In this document: positions 1 through 11,070 of the stretch, in pieces | How the letters are laid out: each line of letters begins with the position of its first letter | How positions within the stretch are numbered: position 1 is the stretch's first letter | Assembly (NCBI RefSeq): GCF_900114355.1 | Contig: NZ_FOSS01000003.1 | Coordinates: 140,250-181,699, forward strand | DNA length: 41,450 bases | Direction of reading: 5' to 3' | From: Lysobacter sp. cf310 | GTDB lineage: Bacteria; Pseudomonadota; Gammaproteobacteria; Xanthomonadales; Xanthomonadaceae | Translations under genes and position numbers: made by a program | The notes under the pieces: model-generated | Database searches by the model: none | What the model was told of the DNA's origin: nothing | What the model saw: only the letters and a program-made list of their open reading frames with translations

Positions 1-41
1 GCGCACAGGCACCGTCATCGGCAGCAGACCCGCCCGCTTTC

Positions 42-65
42 TGTGGGAGCGACGTAAGTCGCGAT
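42..65. repeat. REP-like palindromic element
   Basis: The sequence GTGGGAGC runs into a hairpin with stem GCGAC/GTCGC (49-53 and 58-62) around a GTAA loop. This is the typical form of small REP elements scattered between genes in Stenotrophomonas and Pseudomonas. It lies downstream of the mscS-like gene. Only one copy was seen in this window, so repetitiveness in the genome is inferred. Confidence 0.6.
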
Positions 66-134
66 AACGAATCTCGAACCACCCACGCAGCTCGCGACAC
101 GCGCCGCCCAGCCACCTCCAGGCGCAGCCCGCGA

Positions 135-1076
135 TCAGGCCTTCGGCTTGCCCGGCCTCGCCACATCGCCATCATCGGCGACCGCCTTCACCAGCACGTC
201 CGACAAAGGCCTGCCGTCGGCATCGTGGTGGTACACATGCAGATCGCGCTGCGGATACGGAATGCTCAGCCCGCGCCCGATGATGTCGTTGCGCACCGCC
301 TCATTGAGATCGCTGCGCGTGCGCAGCACATCACCGGTCTTGGCCCAGACCCGCAGCTCCAGATTGACGCTGCTTTCGCCCAGCGCCACCACCAGCACCT
401 CGGGCGCGGGCTCCTTCAACACCTTCGGGTGCGCGGCCGCGGCGCCCAGCAGGGTCTCGCGCGCCTGCTGCAGGTCGTCGTCGTACCCCACGCCCACCGC
501 GATGTCGATGCGGCGGCGCGGATTGGCGGTGAAATTCACGATGGGCGCGGTGGTGATGAGGCTGTTGGGCAGCACCACGGTGCGGTTGTCGATGGTGCGC
601 AGACGGGTCTGGAACACCCGAATCTGGTCCACCGTGCCCTCGACGCCCGCGGCCTGCACGTAGTCGCCCACGCGGAACGGGCGCTGCATGATCAGCATCA
701 CGCCGGAAGCGATATTGGACAGCGAATCCTTCAGCGCCAGGCCGATCGCCAGGCCCGCCGCACCCAGCACCGCCAGCACCGAGGCCGGCGACACGCCCAG
801 GGTGAACAGCGCCGAGGTCGTGACCACGACCACCATGCCGGCGTAGGCGATGTTGCGCAGGAAGCCGCGCAGGGTGGCTTCCATGTGACCGCGCGTCATG
901 GCGCGGTCCAGGGCGTTGGACAGGCGCTTGGCCAGCCAGATCCCGATCAGCAGGACCAGCAGCGCGCCGACCAGCTTGAGCCCGGCGGCCTGCGCCATGC
1001 CCAGCCAGTCGATGCCCTTGAGGTCCGCCAGCGTCGTGGGGACCTCGACCGGCACCGGCGGGGCTTTCGCCGTCAC
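135..1076 (-). CDS. MscS-family small-conductance mechanosensitive channel
   Basis: The 313-residue protein is the size of a minimal MscS channel, an inner-membrane pore that opens on membrane tension and releases solutes on osmotic downshock. A short soluble N-terminus leads to hydrophobic helices at about residues 28-50 and 75-100. The pore-lining helix is rich in Gly and Ala (about 100-125, with GAAGLAIGLALKDSL), followed by the beta domain with FRVGDYV and the family signature VVLPNS. The C-terminal cytosolic domain follows. The start is GTG at 1076, four bases after the ppsA stop, so the two genes are probably cotranscribed. No functional link with PEP synthase is evident. The fold assignment is firm; the exact ion preference is unknown. 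Confidence 0.9.
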   Translation of the reverse strand: MTAKAPPVPVEVPTTLADLKGIDWLGMAQAAGLKLVGALLVLLIGIWLAKRLSNALDRAMTRGHMEATLRGFLRNIAYAGMVVVVTTSALFTLGVSPASVLAVLGAAGLAIGLALKDSLSNIASGVMLIMQRPFRVGDYVQAAGVEGTVDQIRVFQTRLRTIDNRTVVLPNSLITTAPIVNFTANPRRRIDIAVGVGYDDDLQQARETLLGAAAAHPKVLKEPAPEVLVVALGESSVNLELRVWAKTGDVLRTRSDLNEAVRNDIIGRGLSIPYPQRDLHVYHHDADGRPLSDVLVKAVADDGDVARPGKPKA

Positions 1077-1080
1077 CGGC

Positions 1081-3456
<2,376 letters not shown>

Positions 3457-3587
3457 GGCACACTGTCTCCGAGGGGGGCGCGCGTGGGGGCGCGGCCAAG
3501 CGGATATGATCGCCGCTGCGTCGGGCGCATACAAGCTTGATCCGACGGGCTTTTTCGTATTGGAACGCGGTTTTGGAGGGGTGGGCG
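3457..3587. promoter_or_regulatory. Divergent ppsA/ppsR intergenic region
   Basis: These 131 bases separate two genes pointing away from each other and must hold both start signals. A GGAGG at 3575-3579 is the ribosome binding site of ppsR. No promoter hexamers are convincing enough to place. Confidence 0.5.
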
Positions 3588-4409
3588 ATGGCAGGAACAC
3601 GGCCGGTTTTCTACGTTTCGGACGGCACCGGCATCACCGCCGAGACCATAGGGCACAGCCTGCTGACCCAATTCACCGAGACCCGCTTCGTCACCGACCG
3701 CATCCCGTTCGTGGACAGCGTCGAGCGCGCGCGCGAGGTCGGGGCCAAGATCCGCGAGGCCGCCCAGACCCACGGGGTGCGCCCGATCGTGATCAATTCC
3801 TGCATGGACGGCGAGGTCGGCGCAGCCCTGGCCGAGAGCGGGGCGCTGATGCTGGACGTGTTCGCGCCCTTCATCGAGCCCCTGGAGCGCGAGCTGGAAG
3901 AGACCCGCGAGCGCCGCATCGGCAAGGCCCACGGCATCGCCGATTTCGAGACCTACCATCGCCGCATCAATGCGATGAATTTCGCCCTGACCCACGACGA
4001 CGGCCAGAGCATCGACTACGACGAGGCCGATCTGATCCTGGTGGCGGTGTCGCGCGCGGGCAAAACGCCCACCTGCGTTTACCTGGCGTTGCACTACGGG
4101 GTGCGCGCGGCGAACTATCCGCTGACCGAAGAAGACCTCGAGCACGACCGCCTGCCGCCGCGCCTGCGCCCGTACCGCGACAAGCTGTTCGGCCTGACCA
4201 TCGATCCGGTGCGGCTGCAGCAGATCCGCCAGGAACGCCGCCCCAACTCGCGCTACGCGCAGTTCGACACCTGCAAGCGCGAGGTCGCCGCGGCCGAGAT
4301 GATGTTCCGCGCCGAGCGCATCGCGACCCTGAGCACGACCCATACCTCGATCGAGGAGATCGCGAGCAAGGTGCTGACGACGCTGGGGATCCACCGCGTG
4401 ATGTTCTGA
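3588..4409 (+). CDS. ppsR: PEP synthase regulatory protein (DUF299 kinase/pyrophosphorylase)
   Basis: Members of this family switch PEP synthase off by ADP-dependent phosphorylation of the Thr next to its catalytic His, and on again by phosphate-dependent removal. The 273-residue product opens with [16 protein letters not shown], the family N-terminal signature. It has a P-loop-like VSRAGKTPT near residues 162-170 and the C-terminal CKREV...ER pattern. The ATG at 3588 follows GGAGG by eight bases; the frame also stays open 17 codons upstream, but that part is not conserved-looking. It is divergent from ppsA, its target. A hairpin without a T-run follows the stop. Confidence 0.95.
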   Translation: MAGTRPVFYVSDGTGITAETIGHSLLTQFTETRFVTDRIPFVDSVERAREVGAKIREAAQTHGVRPIVINSCMDGEVGAALAESGALMLDVFAPFIEPLERELEETRERRIGKAHGIADFETYHRRINAMNFALTHDDGQSIDYDEADLILVAVSRAGKTPTCVYLALHYGVRAANYPLTEEDLEHDRLPPRLRPYRDKLFGLTIDPVRLQQIRQERRPNSRYAQFDTCKREVAAAEMMFRAERIATLSTTHTSIEEIASKVLTTLGIHRVMF

Positions 4410-4412
4410 TCG

Positions 4413-4431
4413 CGGGCTCTCTCGGAGCCCG
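4413..4431 (+). terminator. Hairpin after ppsR
   Basis: CGGGCTC and GAGCCCG pair perfectly around a five-base loop, starting four bases after the ppsR stop. There is no T-tract, so intrinsic termination is only possible. Confidence 0.4.
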
Positions 4432-4557
4432 GTGGCGCGTTGCGGATAACGTTTCCGCCGGCGCCAACCATGATGCGGTAGGAACCCTTAACTTAGGCCT
4501 CTCCGGCGGGTCCGTCAACGCTGCCGCGAAGCGGTTTGCGCGTGTAGCATCGCTCGC

Positions 4558-5091
4558 ATGAACTCGCTCGCCGCCCGCTCCGCACGCATCCCGCGACTGA
4601 CCCGTTTCGGTTGGCTGATGGGCCTGTACGCGGAGAACCACCGCCGCCTCACGCGCCTGTTCGCGCCGGCCGACCTGGCTGTCGGCACCTACCGGTCCTC
4701 GATCGGGGACGGGCTGGATCTGCAGCTGGACGTGATCGAGCAGCACCGCTACACCACCGAGCTGCGCATGACCTATGCGTTGCTGGATCCGCTCACCGGC
4801 GAGCCCGATCCCTCCGCCTGGCTGCGCCTGTACAACGACGCCCACCAGCTGGAAGCTACCAATTGCTACGTCGGGCGCCGCTGGCAGGACGTGATCGGCA
4901 TGTATCCGCCGCCGGCGGAGCTGATCGGCCACCGCATGCGCATGAACACTTTTTTAGGAAAGTGGCTCGAGTATCTAGCCGAACGTGGTCATGGCATGGC
5001 AACATTGCGCCCGGTCGAGATTCACCCGCCCGGAACACCCCTCAACGAGGGTCCCGGCGGGGCGGCAAAAAAATTAGCGATGAATGCTTGA
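4558..5091 (+). CDS. DUF1249 family protein (YqiB-like)
   Basis: The 177-residue protein begins with a basic stretch, then RFGWLMGLYAENHRRLTRLF, and has a central beta-rich part (LDLQLDVIEQHRYTTELRMTY). It ends with NTFLGKWLEYLAERGHG before a low-complexity tail. This order matches DUF1249, a family of small cytosolic proteins of unknown function in gammaproteobacteria. There is no signal peptide or membrane helix. Its last codons overlap the promoter of the downstream tRNA genes. The family call is confident; no function is assigned. Confidence 0.8.
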   Translation: MNSLAARSARIPRLTRFGWLMGLYAENHRRLTRLFAPADLAVGTYRSSIGDGLDLQLDVIEQHRYTTELRMTYALLDPLTGEPDPSAWLRLYNDAHQLEATNCYVGRRWQDVIGMYPPPAELIGHRMRMNTFLGKWLEYLAERGHGMATLRPVEIHPPGTPLNEGPGGAAKKLAMNA

Positions 5092-5117
5092 CGACATCGC
5101 TGAACGCCCGCTAGAAT
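5088..5117 (+). promoter_or_regulatory. Sigma70 promoter of the tRNA-Ala/tRNA-Glu unit
   Basis: TTGACG at 5088-5093 and TAGAAT at 5112-5117 are separated by 18 bases. They lie 20 bases before the mature 5' end of tRNA-Ala. The -35 box overlaps the stop codon of the DUF1249 gene. Confidence 0.8.
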
Positions 5118-5136
5118 TTTCGTCTTTCCAGCACGT

Positions 5137-5212
<76 letters not shown>

Positions 5213-5268
5213 CTCTTCGAACACTGTGAAAGGGTTTCGACGAGTTAGCTGCAAGAACAATCAGTTTT

Positions 5269-5344
5269 GTCCCCATCGTCTAGAGGCCTAGGACATTACC
5301 CTTTCACGGTAGCGACCGGGGTTCGAATCCCCGTGGGGACGCCA
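5269..5344 (+). tRNA. tRNA-Glu (anticodon TTC)
   Basis: The 76-base cloverleaf has acceptor GTCCCCA paired with TGGGGAC, an anticodon loop CTTTCAC giving TTC, and a T loop GTTCGAATC. GCCA ends the gene, with CCA encoded. It follows tRNA-Ala by 56 bases and is probably cotranscribed with it. Confidence 0.97.
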
Positions 5345-5347
5345 AGT

Positions 5348-5390
5348 AAAAAACACTTAGGGCTCGGGAAACCGGGCCCTAAGTGTTTTT
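5348..5390 (+). terminator. Intrinsic terminator of the tRNA unit
   Basis: An 18-bp stem (AAAACACTTAGGGCTCGG against CCGGGCCCTAAGTGTTTT, one G-T pair) has an A-run before it and a T-run after it. The flanking A and T tracts make it usable in both directions, so it could also end transcription of the diguanylate cyclase gene arriving on the minus strand. Confidence 0.9.
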
Positions 5391-5445
5391 GCGGAATCGA
5401 TACGCATAGTCGTAGCGGTCGTCGCCGCCATCGATCGAGTCGGCA

Positions 5446-7257
5446 TCATGAGCAAGACTCGGCTACCTGTCGTACGCGGTACGTGTTGCGTCCCGCATTC
5501 TTGGCCTCGTACAGCGCCGAATCCGCCGCGGACAGCAGGGCCGTAAAGTCTGCTGGTGCGCTCGAGTAAGCGATGCCGATGCTCGTCGTGACATCCAGAC
5601 ACCCGTTGTCGACGGTTATCGAGCCGTGCATCGCGTCGATCAGCTTCCGCGCCACGACCTCCGCCGCTTCCGGTACGGCGGCATCCTCGATGATGACCGC
5701 GAACTCGTCGCCGCCGAGGCGCGCGACCAGATCGGTGCTGCGCACGCTGTCCAGCAGTCGGCGCGCGAAGATGCGCAACACCTGATCGCCGGCGGCGTGG
5801 CCATGACCGTCGTTTATGCGCTTGAAGTGGTCGATGTCGAGGTACATCAAGGCGACCGGAAATCCCTGGCGGCGCATCCGCATCAAGGTGTTCGACAGGC
5901 GCTCGTCGAACTGACGTCGGTTCGCCACCTCGGTGAGCGTATCGATGCGCGCCAGACGCTCCAGTTCCAGGCGGCTTTCCTCCAGCGCCTGCTCGGCGAC
6001 GACGCGCCGGGTAACATCGCGGCCGGCATAGATGATGTCCTGCTCGCCGATCCTGTCGGCGCTGGGTATGGGCCGCGTGACTGCCTCGACCCAGACGTAA
6101 TGGCCGCCCTTGTGGCGCACGCGATAGACCGCGGTACTGGGTTGGCCGGATGAAATGACTTGCGCCATCATGCGCATCTGGTAATCGCGATCGTCCGGAT
6201 GGACGAGATCCCAGCGGGAACCGACCATCTCCTCGGGCGACCAGCCCAACATGTCCTTGGCCGAGGGGGATACGTAGAGCCGCTCGCCGTCGACGCGCAT
6301 GCGTACGATCACATCGTGCGAATAGTCGGCCAGCATTCGATAACGGTGCTCGCTCTCGCGCACGCGAGCGGTCAGTCGCTTGCGTTCGGCCATCGCCAAC
6401 GCGACCGGAATGGTCATCAGGCAGCCCCCGGCGATATAGATCTGCAGCAGCGCGATGCGCCCGGTGGTGCCGATATCCTGCACCAGCCAAAGCGGCCCCC
6501 GGCCCATGGCGGTGCCGATACTGCCTATGACCGCGAGCAGGATCACCCCGACCGCCACGCCGGCGAAGCGGTGCCGGAACGCCCCGAGTAGTAGCGGGGG
6601 ATAGGCCATGAACAGCACCGGATAGCGGGAGCTGAAAACGGCGATACTGACCGCGGCGACCAGCAGCATGCTGGTCAGAAAGGCCCAGCGCCGTCCGGGC
6701 GCGGCCACGAAATCCAGGCCTTCGCGTAGAACCACCAAGGTGGAGGTCGCGATGATGACCATGCCTACGACATGCGCCGCGAACCAGCTGATGAAGTTGG
6801 TGACCAGCGAACTGCCGTACAGGGCAGAGGTGATCGACGCGCCCAGCAGGCCGGACGCCGCGCAGGCCACCAGCGTGCTGCCGGTAGCGATGCCGCCCAA
6901 GCTGATCCAGCGCTTCGGATCGCCCACGTCGGGCACCAGACGCCTGACGACGCCGGCGACGATGAGCACTTCCAGCAGGTTGCTGCCGCTGATCGAAGTG
7001 GCATGCAGCGCCGAATAGCCAGCGGCTAGGTGGGCGACGATGTCGGCGGCCAATCCGAGCAGCAGGTAAGGCGGCCAGGTCGAGGTGGGCCTGGACAACA
7101 GCCAGCCGGTGAAGATGCCGTTGCCTATCCAGATCGCGGCCAGCTCGCCGGGGCCGCGCGCCAACGTCAGAGACAACCAAGCCGTTACGCCGATCATTAG
7201 CGTCATCGCTGATCGGTCGAGCCAGATCCGTGGCGGCGACGTCGAGAAACTGTTCAC
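5446..7257 (-). CDS. Membrane diguanylate cyclase, MASE1-PAS-GGDEF
   Basis: This inner-membrane enzyme is predicted to make cyclic di-GMP from GTP. Its 603 residues start with a multi-helix MASE1 sensory region (about 10-285). A PAS domain follows (about 298-420, with YVSPSAKDMLGWSPEEM and HPDDRDY), then a GGDEF domain. The active-site motif RLGGDEF is intact at 515-519, and the product-inhibition site RSTD lies at 506-509, so it should be active and feedback-controlled. No EAL domain is present. The chosen start is GTG at 7257, the only start before the first helix with a purine-rich leader. The input signal is unknown. It stands alone between the tRNA terminator and an unrelated dehydrogenase gene. 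Confidence 0.92.
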   Translation of the reverse strand: MNSFSTSPPRIWLDRSAMTLMIGVTAWLSLTLARGPGELAAIWIGNGIFTGWLLSRPTSTWPPYLLLGLAADIVAHLAAGYSALHATSISGSNLLEVLIVAGVVRRLVPDVGDPKRWISLGGIATGSTLVACAASGLLGASITSALYGSSLVTNFISWFAAHVVGMVIIATSTLVVLREGLDFVAAPGRRWAFLTSMLLVAAVSIAVFSSRYPVLFMAYPPLLLGAFRHRFAGVAVGVILLAVIGSIGTAMGRGPLWLVQDIGTTGRIALLQIYIAGGCLMTIPVALAMAERKRLTARVRESEHRYRMLADYSHDVIVRMRVDGERLYVSPSAKDMLGWSPEEMVGSRWDLVHPDDRDYQMRMMAQVISSGQPSTAVYRVRHKGGHYVWVEAVTRPIPSADRIGEQDIIYAGRDVTRRVVAEQALEESRLELERLARIDTLTEVANRRQFDERLSNTLMRMRRQGFPVALMYLDIDHFKRINDGHGHAAGDQVLRIFARRLLDSVRSTDLVARLGGDEFAVIIEDAAVPEAAEVVARKLIDAMHGSITVDNGCLDVTTSIGIAYSSAPADFTALLSAADSALYEAKNAGRNTYRVRQVAESCS

Positions 7258-7494
7258 GTCGATCTCTCATCCGGAGAGCTGGCCCCATCCTAGCCCCGGG
7301 AGGTGTGAAGACGGGTGAAGCCGACCGCGTCTGCAGCGCTTCAAGCTGTGCGGGCAGAGGTATTGCGGACTTCACCGACCGACGTTGCGTGGACTGCAAA
7401 CGGCAGCCCGGGTATGCGCCGCTCGCTCCGAACCGGCGTGCGGCTGGCTTGGACGCACTGCGCAGGCGCTAGCCGGCGTGTAGCGCGACGCCCA

Positions 7495-7519
7495 CCGGCA
7501 GACAGGAACCATCTGCCGG
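7495..7519 (-). terminator. Hairpin after the dehydrogenase gene
   Basis: CCGGCAGA and TCTGCCGG form a perfect 8-bp stem with a nine-base loop, 14 bases beyond the stop of the minus-strand dehydrogenase gene. No T-run follows on that strand, so it may be a weak terminator or an mRNA-stabilising end. The rest of 7258-7533 shows nothing recognisable. Confidence 0.45.
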
Positions 7520-7533
7520 CTTTCGGTCGGCAA

Positions 7534-8354
7534 CTAGGCGGCGACGCCCCGGGGCGACGCAAGGCCGTAGCGCGCGGCCGGGACCGCCAGAGACAGCCCC
7601 GGCGCCAGCGCCTTGCGCGACTGCTCGTAGGCGTTCCAATCGGCCAGGTCGGGCAGGGCGGGGATGGTCACGACTTCGCCTTGCGCCAGGCCTGCGAGCG
7701 CGGCGTCGACCATGTCCTGCGCCGACATCACGATGCCTTGCGGCAACTGGTCCATCGACACACCGGCCACGCCCCAGAACTCGGTGGCGGTGGCGCCCGG
7801 CAGCACCGCCTGCACGCGCACGCCCTTGTCGGCCAGCTCGTGCTGCAGCGATTGCGAGAACGCCAGTACGTAGGCCTTGCTGCCGCCGTAGACGCCGTTG
7901 AGCAGTTCCGGCGCCAGCGCGACGATCGAGGCGATGTTGACGATGGTGCCGGCGCCGCGGGCGACGAAGGCCGGCGCGACCGCATAGGCCAGGCGCGTCA
8001 GCACGTTCACGTTGAGGGTGATCATGCGGTCCATGTCGCCGACCTCGGCCTGCAGCAGCGGCGCGGCCGCGCCGACGCCGGCGTTGTTGACGAGCAAAGT
8101 GATGCTGGCGTCGGTGCGCAACACCTGCTCCACCTGCGCCAGCGCGGCCGGTTGGGTCAGATCGGCGACGAGGGTTTCGACCGAGCGGCCGGTGCGGTCG
8201 GTGAGGTCCTTGGCCAACGCGCGCAGCTTGTCGGCGCGGCGGGCGACCAGGATCAGGTCGTAGCCGGCGCGGCCAGGCGGTCTGCGTAGATGGCGCCGAT
8301 GCCGGAGGAGGCGCCGGTGATCAGGGCGGTGCCCTGGTGGACGAGGGTGTTCAT
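7534..8354 (-). pseudogene. Short-chain dehydrogenase/reductase gene with a one-base frameshift
   Basis: From ATG 8354 the frame reads MNTLVHQGTALITGASSGIG, a good Rossmann start with the cofactor loop GASSGIG. Near 8264-8272 the frame breaks, and the rest (GYDLILVARR onward) continues in another frame. The span is 821 bases; one added base would give an intact 273-residue enzyme. The remainder carries LLVNNAGVG, the catalytic Ser, Tyr and Lys region (NIASIVALAP, YGGSK) and a normal C-terminus. Intact members are NAD(P)H-dependent oxidoreductases of unknown substrate. The break falls in GCCGCGCCGGC, so a sequencing error is quite possible. It is divergent from the GlxA-type regulator and has a copy of its putative operator upstream. 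Confidence 0.8.
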
Positions 8355-8410
8355 GCTGACTCCGTAGGGACGGCGGTTGCCGGGTAGACGGCAAGCTAGG
8401 CTCGCTTGAC

Positions 8411-8452
8411 CTTGGCGTAAATGTCGTATAAACCTCGTTTTAGGTCATACGG
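8411..8452. promoter_or_regulatory. Putative GlxA/AraC operator, site 1
   Basis: The site lies between the divergent dehydrogenase and regulator genes, about 57 bases before the dehydrogenase start and 10 bases before the regulator start. Read on the minus strand it contains GACCTAAAACG and, 21 bases further, GACATTTACG. A second copy at 9591-9631, in the same orientation relative to its target gene, matches at 35 of 41 positions. Two half-sites two helical turns apart are typical of AraC-family binding. TATAC between them could be part of a -10 box. Binding by the adjacent regulator is inferred. Confidence 0.75.
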
Positions 8453-8461
8453 GTTCCGGCC

Positions 8462-9403
8462 ATGCTCGGCATCGGTTTCGTGCTGCCTTCGGGCTTTCAG
8501 ATCATGGGCCTGGCGGCTGCGTCGGCTTTCGAGCTGGCCAATGCCTGCGCCAAGCAGCGCCTGTACGACATCCGCCTGTACTCGGAGCGGGGCGGGGCGG
8601 TCGCCAATTCGCTGGGCATGAGCGTCGACACGCGCGCCTTGTCGCGGCAGAAGTTCGACACCCTGATCGTGTGCGGCCTGCTGAACCCGGAGCCGACCAG
8701 CCCGGAGCTGATCAAAGCCTTGCGTCGCGCCGCGGGCAACGCGCGACGCACCGCGTCGGTGTGCACCGGCACCTTCCTCCTCGGCGAAGCCGGGCTGCTG
8801 GAGGGCAAGCGCGTGACCACGCACTGGTTCCACGCGCGCGAGCTGCAGCGACGATTCCCGGACGTGCACCTGGAGGAAGACCGCATCTTCATCATCGACG
8901 GGGCGATCTGGACCTCGGCGGGCATGAGCGCGGGCATCGACCTGGCGCTGGGCATGATCGAGAAGGACTTCGGCGCCGAACTCACGCGCCAGGTCGCGCA
9001 GAAACTGGTGGTCTACCACCGTCGCGCGGGTGGCCAATCCCAACATTCGGCGTTGCTGGAGATGGACGCCAAGTCCGACCGCATCCAGACCGCGCTGGCC
9101 TACGCACGCCGCAATCTGCGTGCGCCGCTGTCGGTGGAGGAACTGGCCGAGGCCGCGCATCTGAGCCCGCGCCAGTTCAGCCGCGCCTTCCGCGCCGAGA
9201 CCGGGCAGTCGCCGGCCAAGGCGGTGGAAAACCTGCGCGTGGAGGCGGCGCGGGTGATGATCGAACAGAGCCGGCACAGCATCGACGAGGTCGCCGTGGA
9301 AACCGGCTTCGTCGATCCCGAGCGCATGCGCCGGGCGTTCCTGCGCGCCTTCGGCCAGCCGCCGCAGGCATTGCGCCGCAACGCGCGCCTGGCCGCCGCC
9401 TGA
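8462..9403 (+). CDS. GlxA-family transcriptional regulator (DJ-1/PfpI-like domain plus AraC DNA-binding domain)
   Basis: The 313-residue protein has an N-terminal class I glutamine amidotransferase-like (DJ-1/PfpI) domain, about residues 1-180. It contains the nucleophile-elbow sequence SVCTGTFLLGEAGLL and the TTHW motif, and in this family senses a ligand rather than acting as an enzyme. The C-terminal AraC domain (about 205-310) has two helix-turn-helix motifs (SVEELAEAAHLSPRQFSRAF and SIDEVAVETGFVDPERMRRAF). The start at 8462 leaves a short leader overlapping operator site 1, which suggests autoregulation. The neighbouring operator copies make the dehydrogenase and nitrilase genes its likely targets. 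The ligand is unknown; a nitrile or derived amide or acid is a guess from context. Confidence 0.9.
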   Translation: MLGIGFVLPSGFQIMGLAAASAFELANACAKQRLYDIRLYSERGGAVANSLGMSVDTRALSRQKFDTLIVCGLLNPEPTSPELIKALRRAAGNARRTASVCTGTFLLGEAGLLEGKRVTTHWFHARELQRRFPDVHLEEDRIFIIDGAIWTSAGMSAGIDLALGMIEKDFGAELTRQVAQKLVVYHRRAGGQSQHSALLEMDAKSDRIQTALAYARRNLRAPLSVEELAEAAHLSPRQFSRAFRAETGQSPAKAVENLRVEAARVMIEQSRHSIDEVAVETGFVDPERMRRAFLRAFGQPPQALRRNARLAAA

Positions 9404-9461
9404 GCCGCGCGATCGCGCTATTCAGAACCGCGTAGCCGCCGCGTTCGCAGGCGCGGCGTAG

Positions 9462-9488
9462 GATGCGGTGAGCCGGGCGAACCGCATC
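9462..9488 (+). terminator. Hairpin downstream of the GlxA-type gene, possibly a dispersed repeat
   Basis: GATGCGGT and ACCGCATC pair perfectly around an 11-base loop. GATGCGGTGAGC...GAACCGCATC also resembles a short repeat often found between genes in gammaproteobacteria. It could end the regulator transcript before the nitrilase promoter. There is no T-run. Confidence 0.5.
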
Positions 9489-9590
9489 GGCGCGAGGACG
9501 CCGCCGATAGCGAAGCGGGTCGCCGACGCGGCGACGATGAACAGGGAAGGCCTGCGGGTGTCCGAGTACGCCGGCGCAAGCCAGGACAAT

Positions 9591-9631
9591 CGTATGTCCT
9601 AAAACGAGGTTAGTTAGACATTTACGCCATG
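9591..9631 (+). promoter_or_regulatory. Putative GlxA/AraC operator, site 2, upstream of the nitrilase gene
   Basis: This copy matches site 1 (8411-8452, reverse strand) at 35 of 41 positions, including CCTAAAACGAGGTT and GACATTTACGCCA. The half-sites start 21 bases apart. It ends 70 bases before the nitrilase ATG and faces it as site 1 faces the dehydrogenase gene, consistent with activation of both genes by one regulator. Confidence 0.78.
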
Positions 9632-9700
9632 GAGTGCGGAGCCTAAGTTTTGCCCCGTACCGGCATCCCGCCGGACGCGTCCAAACCCCAGGAGTCCGTC

Positions 9701-10681
9701 ATGAGCACCGTCAAAGCCGCCGCCGTCCAGATCAGTCCCGTGCTGTACAGCCGCGCCGGCACCGTCGAAAAAGTCGTCAACAAGATCCGCGAGCTCGGCG
9801 CCAAAGGCGTGCAGTTCGCGACCTTCCCCGAAACCCTGATCCCGTACTACCCCTACTTCTCCTTCGTGCAGGCGCCCTACCAGATGGGCAAGGAGCATCA
9901 GCGCCTGCTCAACGAAGCCGTGACCGTGCCGTCGGCGGAAACCGACGCGATCGGCGCGGCCGCACGCGAAGCCAACATGGTGGTCTCGATCGGCGTCAAC
10001 GAACGCGATGGGCATTCGCTCTACAACACCCAACTGCTGTTCGACGCCGACGGCAGGCTGATCCAGCGCCGCCGCAAGCTCACCCCGACCTATCACGAGC
10101 GCATGGTCTGGGGGCAGGGCGATGCCTCGGGCCTGCGCGCCGTCGACAGCGCGGTCGGTCGCATCGGCCAGCTCGCGTGCTGGGAGCACTATCTGCCGCT
10201 GGCGCGCTACGCCCTGATCGCCGACGGCGAGCAGATCCATTCGGCCATGTACCCCGGCTCCTTCGCCGGCCCGCTGTTCGCCGAGCAGACCGAGATCAAC
10301 GTGCGCCAGCACGCGCTGGAGTCGGCTTGTTTCGTCGTCGTGGCCACCGCCTGGCTGGATCCGGAGCAGCAGGCCCGGATCGCCGCCGACACCGGCGGCC
10401 CGATCGGTCCGATTTCCGGCGGTTGCTTCACCGCGATCATCGACCCCGACGGCCGCATTGTCGGCGAACCGCTGCGCAGCGGCGAGGGCGAGGTCATCGC
10501 CGATCTCGATCTCTCGCTGATCGAAGCGCGCAAGCGCCTGATGGATGCGCGCGGCCACTACAGCCGTCCCGAATTGCTGAGCCTGCGCATCGATCGCAGC
10601 CAGACCGCGTATGTCCACGACGTCGGTGCGCCCGGCGAAGGCCGCGCCGCCGAGTCCGCGAACGGCCCCACCCAGGTCTGA
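9701..10681 (+). CDS. Nitrilase (carbon-nitrogen hydrolase)
   Basis: This cytosolic enzyme should hydrolyse nitriles to carboxylic acids and ammonia. The 326-residue protein keeps the full triad: Glu44 in [12 protein letters not shown], Lys126 in [19 protein letters not shown] (with the second conserved Glu133), and Cys160 in [12 protein letters not shown]. The [11 protein letters not shown] form is that of true nitrilases rather than amidases. ATG at 9701 has CAGGAG six bases upstream; the frame is open 17 codons further upstream, but without family-like sequence. It is a single-gene unit behind operator site 2 and should be expressed together with the broken dehydrogenase gene. The substrate (aliphatic or aromatic) cannot be read from the sequence. 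Confidence 0.93.
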   Translation: MSTVKAAAVQISPVLYSRAGTVEKVVNKIRELGAKGVQFATFPETLIPYYPYFSFVQAPYQMGKEHQRLLNEAVTVPSAETDAIGAAAREANMVVSIGVNERDGHSLYNTQLLFDADGRLIQRRRKLTPTYHERMVWGQGDASGLRAVDSAVGRIGQLACWEHYLPLARYALIADGEQIHSAMYPGSFAGPLFAEQTEINVRQHALESACFVVVATAWLDPEQQARIAADTGGPIGPISGGCFTAIIDPDGRIVGEPLRSGEGEVIADLDLSLIEARKRLMDARGHYSRPELLSLRIDRSQTAYVHDVGAPGEGRAAESANGPTQV

Positions 10682-11070
10682 GTTCGATCCTCGGCCTCGT
10701 TGCCGCGTCTTGCCAGGGCAGGGCGCGCAACGGGCAGGCCGCCGCTGCACGACCGGCCCTGATGCCGCGCAAGGGCGGCCGATCCCTCTGGCTGACGCCC
10801 TCCAGCCGCGCCGAATGCGACGAACTGGCGACTGGCCCCGAGCTGCCGCCGACGCGGACAAGCGCCCCCGACCGAATCCATCACCTGCCGCCTGAGGGCC
10901 GGGCAATGACGGCGCGCCGTCGCGTCCCCGGGCCGCCGTTCCCGCCTTTGTATCGAACTGTATCCGCGGCCGGAAACCGGAGGTTTCCCTACAAAAAGCC
11001 GGGGCTGCCGACACGCCACGGATACCGGCGCAGCCCGAAATAGCGTCACCGAAACGCACAGGCCCTCGCC
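10682..11070. promoter_or_regulatory. 389-bp intergenic region before the RiPP operon
   Basis: No credible gene was found here. Near its right end two direct repeats TGTATC (10949-10954 and 10959-10964) start exactly 10 bases apart, the spacing used by OmpR-type response regulators. Just after, GGAAACC and GGTTTCC (10972-10978, 10982-10988) form a perfect palindrome around GGA. These lie 83-122 bases before the first gene of the operon and are the best candidates for its control region. Confidence 0.5.

Noticed and set aside
5267-5569. 100-codon frame starting in tRNA-Glu
   Set aside because: It overlaps a tRNA, its terminator and the end of the diguanylate cyclase gene.
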